Source of the DNA: CAXYVC01 sp964292295
Lineage (GTDB): Bacteria > Acidobacteriota > Holophagae > Holophagales > Holophagaceae
Direction: 5' to 3'
DNA length: 9,887 nt
NCBI GenBank assembly: GCA_964292295.1
Contig: CAXYVC010000105.1
Coordinates: 1 to 9,887, forward strand
The notes under the pieces were generated by a model. That model did not search any database. It was not told the origin of the DNA and was given only the letters and a program-made list of their open reading frames with translations. Every line of letters begins with the position of its first letter. Positions within the stretch are counted from its first letter, which is position 1. The position numbers and the translations under genes were made by a program. Below are positions 5,823-9,887 of this stretch, one piece after another.

Positions 5823-8533
5823 GGCTGCGCCGCGCCCTTCCCCTGTTTGCCGCGGCCCTGGTGGCCTCGGCGGCGGAGCGCGAACGCTTCGAGGTGCGGG
5901 TCAGCCCTCCCGACCACGTCTTCCGCTTCACGCCGAAGGCGGAACTCCCCGGCTGGCCCCGGGTCGTCCTCGCCCTGAGCGGTGGCGGGGCGCGGGGGGT
6001 GGGGCACATCGGCCTCCTCCAGCGCCTGGACGAGCTGGGCGTGTCCGTGGACGGCATCGTGGGCACCAGCGCGGGTTCCCTGGTGGGGGCGCTCTACGCC
6101 TCGGGCTTCAGCGGCCGCGAGATCGAGGAGCTCTTCCGCCGGGTGGACCTCAACCGCGCCTTCCTGGACCCCCTGCGGCGCCTTCCGGGCAAGACCCTGG
6201 AGGAGCAGGAGCGGGAGAACGGAACCTTCCTGGATATCCAGGTGGAGGGCGGGCACCCTTCCATCGCCCTGGGACGCAGCGGCGTGGAGGTGCAGTGGAC
6301 CCTGGAGGGCCTGCTCGCCCGCAGCGCCTACTTCGGAGGGGACAACTTCGACCGGTTGCGCGTGCCCCTCCGGGTGATGGCCACGAACCTCGCCACGGGC
6401 CAGGGGCGCCTCTTTGACCGGGGCGATCTGGTGGAGGTGCTGCGGGCCTCCATGGCGGTGCCCGGCGCCTTTCGTCCCATGGTGGTGGAGGGCCAGCAGT
6501 ACGTGGACGGCGCCCTGGCGGAGAACATCCCCGTGCTGGCCGCCCGGGAGGCCTTCCGCCCGGACGTGGTGATCGCCTCCGACGTGAGCTCGCCCCCCGA
6601 GACCGAGTGGACGAGCAACTTCTTCGGCCTGGCCGCGCGCAGCCTGGACCTCGTCATCGAACAGCGCCAGCGGCAGAGCCTGGCGGCCGCCAGCATCGTG
6701 CTGCGTCCGGAGCTCAAGGACATGGACTTCCTGGACTACGGCGGGCGCCTGGAGGACGCGGTGCGCGCCGGCCGGGATGCCTTCGCGCGGCAGGAGAAGG
6801 CCCTGGCCTCCCTGCTGCTGGGGGTTCCGGAGGGCGGGGCCCTCGTGGGGGCGGAGCGCCTGGAGCTGAGGCTCCCCGCCCTTCCGGAGGAGGCCCGGCG
6901 CATGTGCGCCGTGCTCCTGCCCGCGGGAGGCCCCTTCCGCCGGAACGCGGTGCATGCCGCCCTCGGCCAGCTCCAGGTCCAGGGCTGGGCCAGGAGCGCC
7001 CGGGCCTTCGTGGAGGAGGCCGGCGGCGTGCGCACCCTGGTGCTGGAGGGGGAGCCCCAGTCCTGCGTGGCCTCGCATCGCCTGGAGGTGCCGGAGCCCT
7101 TCCGCGAGGCCATCGCCCGGGAGCTGGCCGAAGCCTGCCCGGCGGGCCAGCCCTTCAGTCCCATGCGTTTCGGTACCCTGCTGGGGCGCTGGGTGAACCG
7201 CCTCGTGCTGGCCGGATATCCCCTGGTGGATGCCCGGGGTTCCGGCCTGGATCCCGCCACGGGAAGCCTGCTGCTGCGCCTGGACGAGCCCGTGATCTGC
7301 CGCATGGAGGTGCGCAGCGCGCGCCCCCGGGACGAGGAATACATCCGGGGCCTGATGGCCGAACTGCAGGGGAAGCCCCTCCGCATCCGGAAGCTGCGCC
7401 AGCGCATCGAGCTGGCGGTGCAGCGCCTCAAGCTTTCGGAGCTGCGCTACCAGCTCCGGCGCCGGGAGGAGGGCTGCGAGGTGGTCTTCGTGCCCGTGCC
7501 CGCGGAGAAACACACGATCGACGTGGGCATCGGCTACGAGTCCCAGCTGGGCGGGCAGTTCCGCCTCCAGTACGTGGGCACGAACCTGGTGGGAACGGGT
7601 TCGGAGCTGATCCTCCAGGCCGCGCGCAACAGCTACCAGCGGCACGCCTCCCTGGCCCTGCGCGGGCCGCTGCTGCCCTCCTTCCCCGGGGCCGGCGGAG
7701 AGCTGCGTGCGGCCTACACGGAGCAGCGCCTCGGCACGCCGCGCAGCTTTCCCTGCGAGGAGCTCGGGACGCTGCGCCCGCAGGCGCACCTGGGCAGCGC
7801 CTCGGTGGGGGCGGGCCTCTTCGTTCACTTCGGCAACCAGGGCCAGGGCATGGCCGCGCTGGACGCCGCCGTGCACAGCGCGGCGCTCCGCCAGGAGGGA
7901 CAGCGCCTGACGCGCGGCGAGCGGAGCCTGCAGCTCAGCCTGGAGTGGGACGACTTCGACCGGCACACCTTTCCCCGCTCCGGGCTGCTCTTCCGGGGGC
8001 GCTTCGGCGCCGGCGAGGCGCTGCCCGGCCTGGAACCCTCGGGCACCTTCCGCTTCGCCTACCTCCGCGCCCGGGGCCTCCAGCCCCTGACGGGCGAGGA
8101 ATCGGTGCGCGGTCTCGGGCTGGATCTCGACGTGGAGTGGGGCTACGGGGACCGCCTACCCCTGGACCGCTGGTGGGTGCTGGGCGGCCCCGGCGCGCTG
8201 ATGGGCAGCCGGGCGGCGGACTTCCTGGCGCCGAACCTGCTGACGGGGCGCCTGGGGCTGCCCTTCCGCCTCGGCGGTCCCTTCGGCCTCACGCTCCAGG
8301 CCGTTCCGCGCCTGGACCTGGCCTTCCTGTCCGCCAGCGCCGACGACCTCTTCCGCGCCCGCCGCGCGATGGGCTACGGCCTGGCCCTGCGCACGATGCT
8401 CGACCGCTTCTACGTCGAGCTGGACTACGGATGGATGCGCGTTCAGGAACCCGGCGGCACCTGGGGCCGCAGCTCCGGCAGCTTCAACGCCCAGATCGGC
8501 ACCCAGCCCTTCGACCTCTGGCGCCGGCGCTGA
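5819..8533 (+). CDS. Patatin-like phospholipase with POTRA-like domains and Omp85 barrel (type Vd autotransporter)
   Basis: Encodes 904 aa from a GTG start that overlaps the rph stop. Residues 1-19 are a signal peptide: RLRR, then a hydrophobic run, then an ASA cleavage site around 16-19. The patatin domain follows (about 49-260), with oxyanion loop SGGGARG (54-60), nucleophile Ser84 in GTSAG (82-86) and catalytic Asp230 in VDGA (229-232), so the Ser/Asp dyad is intact. Residues about 346-562 look like three successive POTRA-like beta-alpha-alpha-beta-beta units. From about 565 (IDVGIGYESQLGGQFRLQYV) to the end is a 16-strand-type surface-antigen barrel with alternating aromatic strands. This order matches PlpD/FplA: the barrel sits in the outer membrane and the phospholipase A1-type domain is displayed on or released from the surface. 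The frame is open further upstream inside rph, but the signal peptide requires the GTG start. The known single-POTRA members are about 730-760 aa, so this one is long. Substrate is unknown; phospholipids are likely. Its role could be envelope remodelling or attack on other cells. Confidence 0.93.
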   Translation: MRLRRALPLFAAALVASAAERERFEVRVSPPDHVFRFTPKAELPGWPRVVLALSGGGARGVGHIGLLQRLDELGVSVDGIVGTSAGSLVGALYASGFSGREIEELFRRVDLNRAFLDPLRRLPGKTLEEQERENGTFLDIQVEGGHPSIALGRSGVEVQWTLEGLLARSAYFGGDNFDRLRVPLRVMATNLATGQGRLFDRGDLVEVLRASMAVPGAFRPMVVEGQQYVDGALAENIPVLAAREAFRPDVVIASDVSSPPETEWTSNFFGLAARSLDLVIEQRQRQSLAAASIVLRPELKDMDFLDYGGRLEDAVRAGRDAFARQEKALASLLLGVPEGGALVGAERLELRLPALPEEARRMCAVLLPAGGPFRRNAVHAALGQLQVQGWARSARAFVEEAGGVRTLVLEGEPQSCVASHRLEVPEPFREAIARELAEACPAGQPFSPMRFGTLLGRWVNRLVLAGYPLVDARGSGLDPATGSLLLRLDEPVICRMEVRSARPRDEEYIRGLMAELQGKPLRIRKLRQRIELAVQRLKLSELRYQLRRREEGCEVVFVPVPAEKHTIDVGIGYESQLGGQFRLQYVGTNLVGTGSELILQAARNSYQRHASLALRGPLLPSFPGAGGELRAAYTEQRLGTPRSFPCEELGTLRPQAHLGSASVGAGLFVHFGNQGQGMAALDAAVHSAALRQEGQRLTRGERSLQLSLEWDDFDRHTFPRSGLLFRGRFGAGEALPGLEPSGTFRFAYLRARGLQPLTGEESVRGLGLDLDVEWGYGDRLPLDRWWVLGGPGALMGSRAADFLAPNLLTGRLGLPFRLGGPFGLTLQAVPRLDLAFLSASADDLFRARRAMGYGLALRTMLDRFYVELDYGWMRVQEPGGTWGRSSGSFNAQIGTQPFDLWRRR

Positions 8534-8539
8534 AGGCCT

Positions 8540-8574
8540 GGGCTTGGCCCGCGGACGCATGCCCCCCTTGGGGC
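8540..8574 (+). terminator. Weak tandem hairpins after the patatin gene
   Basis: Two short GC stems follow the stop: GGGC-TTG-GCCC (8540-8550) and GCCCC-CCTT-GGGGC (8561-8574). Neither is followed by a T-run, so a classical intrinsic terminator is not supported. They could slow polymerase or protect the 3' end. Transcription of the rpiB-rph-patatin unit may otherwise end by Rho. Confidence 0.3.
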
Positions 8575-8593
8575 GGGTGATGATTGGACACTT

Positions 8594-8609
8594 GATCCAG
8601 TCTTGGATC
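8594..8609. repeat. Inverted repeat GATCCA-N4-TGGATC
   Basis: Perfect 6-nt arms around a GTCT spacer in the intergenic stretch upstream of the PKD lipoprotein. It lies 12 bp before a second, longer palindrome. It could be an operator half of a regulator site or a small hairpin; no T-run follows. Confidence 0.5.
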
Positions 8610-8620
8610 GTCCATGATTC

Positions 8621-8644
8621 GAATTTATGAATTCATATAAATTC
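8621..8644. promoter_or_regulatory. AT-rich 24-bp palindrome, candidate operator
   Basis: Perfect 8-nt arms GAATTTAT (8621-8628) and ATAAATTC (8637-8644) flank an 8-bp centre that itself contains the palindrome GAATTC. The stretch is strikingly AT-rich against its GC-rich surroundings. It overlaps the -35 region of the candidate promoter, the usual place for a repressor operator. A matching regulator gene is not in the window. Confidence 0.5.
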
Positions 8645-8661
8645 CACCCGCTTGCTATATA
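8632..8661 (+). promoter_or_regulatory. Candidate sigma-70-type promoter for the PKD lipoprotein
   Basis: A -35-like TTCATA (8632-8637, 4 of 6 to TTGACA), an 18-bp spacer, and an extended -10 TGCTATATA (8653-8661, with the TG-n element). It would start transcription near 8668 and leave a leader of about 105 nt before the ATG at 8774. An alternative pair is TTGGAT (8603-8608) with TATGAA (8626-8631), spacing 17. Both are by-eye matches. Confidence 0.35.
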
Positions 8662-8665
8662 GGCG

Positions 8666-8709
8666 CCCTGTTTGTCGGGTAGTCTGGTTGTCTGATTATG
8701 GACAAAGGG
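8666..8709 (+). promoter_or_regulatory. Possible leader-RNA hairpin ahead of the PKD lipoprotein
   Basis: TTTGTC (8671-8676) pairs with GACAAA (8701-8706); beyond a 2-nt bulge, CCC (8666-8668) pairs with GGG (8707-8709), giving nine pairs closing a 24-nt loop. It would form at the 5' end of a transcript from the candidate promoter. I do not recognise a known riboswitch or other RNA family in it. Confidence 0.3.
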
Positions 8710-8729
8710 GATCCGGGATCTGGTTTTTT
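8710..8729 (+). other. Terminator-like element in the leader (short GATC repeat plus T6)
   Basis: GATCC and GGATC (8710-8720) form an inverted repeat with almost no loop, followed by TGG and six T residues (8724-8729). It resembles a weak attenuator, but the stem is short and the loop is strained. It sits between the leader hairpin and the start codon, so the two could be mutually exclusive structures. Confidence 0.2.
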
Positions 8730-8773
8730 CGGGGACCCTGCTTTAGGCTGTCATGAGCTATCAGGGTGCCAAG

Positions 8774-9887
8774 ATGCGAACAAAGACCCGACTGGTGTGT
8801 GTGCTGGTGGCCGGAAGTGCCGCCCTGGTCCCCCTGGGCTTTACCGGGTGTGGAGGTGGGGGTTCCAGCTCGGGCGGCGGTTCCCTTCCCCAGCAGAGTC
8901 TTCCCCCTGCGGCGACCCTGGTGGGCTGGAGTCCGGCGGATTCGGAACTCCACCAGTACCGGTCCTACACCTTCACGGCCACCGGTACGGATCCGAACAT
9001 CGGCGGCGGCGTGAAGGAGTTCGTGTGGAATTTCGGCGACGGAACGCCGACGGTGACCACGGCCAGCCAGGTCGTCAATGGCAAGGCCCAGGCCACCTGC
9101 ACCCACAGCTTCACGGCCGCCGGAAGCGTGTCCGTGTCCGTGGTGGCCCGGAACAACGCTGGCCTGGCTTCGCCAGCCGCCACCAAAGCGCTGACCGTCA
9201 TTGCAGACGCTTCCCCCCTCCAGGCGAGCTTCACGACACCGGCGGCACCAGTGGCTCTCAATGTGGCCCTGGGGAGCACCGTGGATCTCGCCTTCGTGGT
9301 GCACGTTGCCAACAGCGGAAGCGGAACGGTGTCCGCCGCAGGGGTGAAGCTTGAGGCGGGAGACACCGGGGCGCAGGTCCAGGCCCCTCGGGATCTCGGG
9401 AACGGCAACTGGGGCATCACGGTGGCCTATCCTGCGGCGACGGCCCTCGGCACCCGGGAGATCACCCCCGCCGTGCAGGTGGTGGACTCCAACGGCGTGA
9501 GTAGCGAACGGGTGAGCGGGCCCAAGGTCACGGTTCGGACGGTTTCGGCGCAGAATGGCGCGCCCGTTGTGGGTCTGGAATCCACGCCCGCCATCGTAGC
9601 GGGGGTCAATGCCACCTACCAGGGCGTGAGCATCGCCTTCAAGGCCACGGCCAAGGATCCGGACGGGGATCCCTTGACCTACGCCTGGACCTTCGGGGAT
9701 GGGGGCAAGGGCGACGTTGCGGCGACCCAGGACGCGGCCCAGCTGGCCCAGACCCATGTCTACGACAAGCCCGGCGTGTATCCGGTGGTGTTCACGGCCA
9801 ACGACGGGCGCACCGGTGGCGTGAAGACGATCACGCTGAACCTGAACATCCTGGCGAACACTGCGCCATCCCTTAGCGTGGCGATGG
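8774..9887 (+). CDS. PKD-domain lipoprotein, truncated by the window edge
   Basis: 371 codons are visible and the frame is still open at the end. The N-terminus is a lipoprotein signal: basic MRTKTR, a hydrophobic core, and a lipobox-like FTGC with Cys26, followed by a Gly/Ser-rich spacer (27-37) that would hold the rest away from the membrane. Two PKD-type immunoglobulin-like domains are recognisable by WNFGDG (85-90) with HSFTAAGSVSVSVVARN (111-127), and by WTFGDG (305-310) with HVYDKPGVYPVVFTANDG (328-345). Residues about 144-262 look like an additional beta-sandwich without the WxFGDG signature, and a further domain seems to begin at 363. PKD repeats usually serve surface adhesion, polysaccharide binding or spacing of a catalytic domain, which may lie beyond the window. 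AGGG (8763-8766) 7 nt upstream supports the ATG at 8774; an in-frame ATG at 8753 would add seven residues. The GC content looks a little lower than in its neighbours. Confidence 0.88.
   Translation, partial: MRTKTRLVCVLVAGSAALVPLGFTGCGGGGSSSGGGSLPQQSLPPAATLVGWSPADSELHQYRSYTFTATGTDPNIGGGVKEFVWNFGDGTPTVTTASQVVNGKAQATCTHSFTAAGSVSVSVVARNNAGLASPAATKALTVIADASPLQASFTTPAAPVALNVALGSTVDLAFVVHVANSGSGTVSAAGVKLEAGDTGAQVQAPRDLGNGNWGITVAYPAATALGTREITPAVQVVDSNGVSSERVSGPKVTVRTVSAQNGAPVVGLESTPAIVAGVNATYQGVSIAFKATAKDPDGDPLTYAWTFGDGGKGDVAATQDAAQLAQTHVYDKPGVYPVVFTANDGRTGGVKTITLNLNILANTAPSLSVAM

Noticed and set aside
5732..7966. A 744-aa minus-strand frame opposite the patatin gene
   Set aside because: His/Gln/Ala/Gly-rich translation with no recognisable domain; it mirrors third-position GC bias of the patatin autotransporter.
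5819..8533. Patatin as a CBASS-type effector
   Set aside because: The protein has a signal peptide, POTRA-like domains and an outer-membrane barrel, and no nucleotide cyclase is nearby. It is a secreted autotransporter, not a cytosolic defence effector.
6607..8580. A 657-aa plus-strand frame inside the patatin gene
   Set aside because: It is out of frame with the well-supported barrel sequence and is Pro/Arg/Gly/Ala-rich with no motif.
8696..9757. A 353-aa minus-strand frame opposite the PKD lipoprotein, and a 218-aa plus-strand frame at 8698-9354
   Set aside because: The lipobox and two WxFGDG motifs are in the frame starting at 8774; the other frames have no recognisable features or ribosome sites.

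Overview
The window is GC-rich (about 70% by eye) and densely coded, with 4-bp start/stop overlaps, a GTG start, and proteins of a Gram-negative envelope: an outer-membrane Omp85-type barrel and a lipoprotein. The best guess for the source is a free-living, high-GC Gram-negative bacterium, perhaps Acidobacteriota of the Holophaga/Geothrix kind. No rRNA or other phylogenetic marker is present to settle this. There is no sign of phage, insertion sequence, CRISPR array, tRNA or rRNA.

Left half, minus strand (8-4570): a compact three-gene cluster read right to left. It begins with a 1069-aa bacterial SNF2/Rad54-type helicase. Next comes a 319-aa SWIM zinc-finger protein whose start codon overlaps the helicase stop (ATGA). 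After a further 22 bp comes ridA, a reactive enamine/imine deaminase. The helicase and SWIM protein are a recurrent bacterial pair and probably act together on DNA. RidA is likely a metabolic housekeeping passenger.

Middle, plus strand (4600-8533): rpiB (ribose-5-phosphate isomerase B), then rph (RNase PH), then a 904-aa secreted patatin phospholipase fused to POTRA-like domains and an outer-membrane beta barrel (a type Vd autotransporter or PlpD-like protein). rph and the patatin gene share a GTGA overlap. The helicase and rpiB operons diverge from a gap of only 29 bp, which holds one Shine-Dalgarno sequence on each strand and is too small for two ordinary promoters.

Right end (8534-9887): a 240-bp intergenic stretch, locally AT-rich, carries two perfect inverted repeats, a plausible extended -10 promoter and leader hairpins. 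It precedes a lipoprotein with PKD domains that runs off the window edge.

The points most worth a second look are the patatin autotransporter with what looks like three POTRA-like domains instead of one, the translationally coupled SNF2/SWIM pair with an AT-hook-like motif, and the structured regulatory region ahead of the PKD lipoprotein. I see no clear evidence of a wholly undescribed multigene system.
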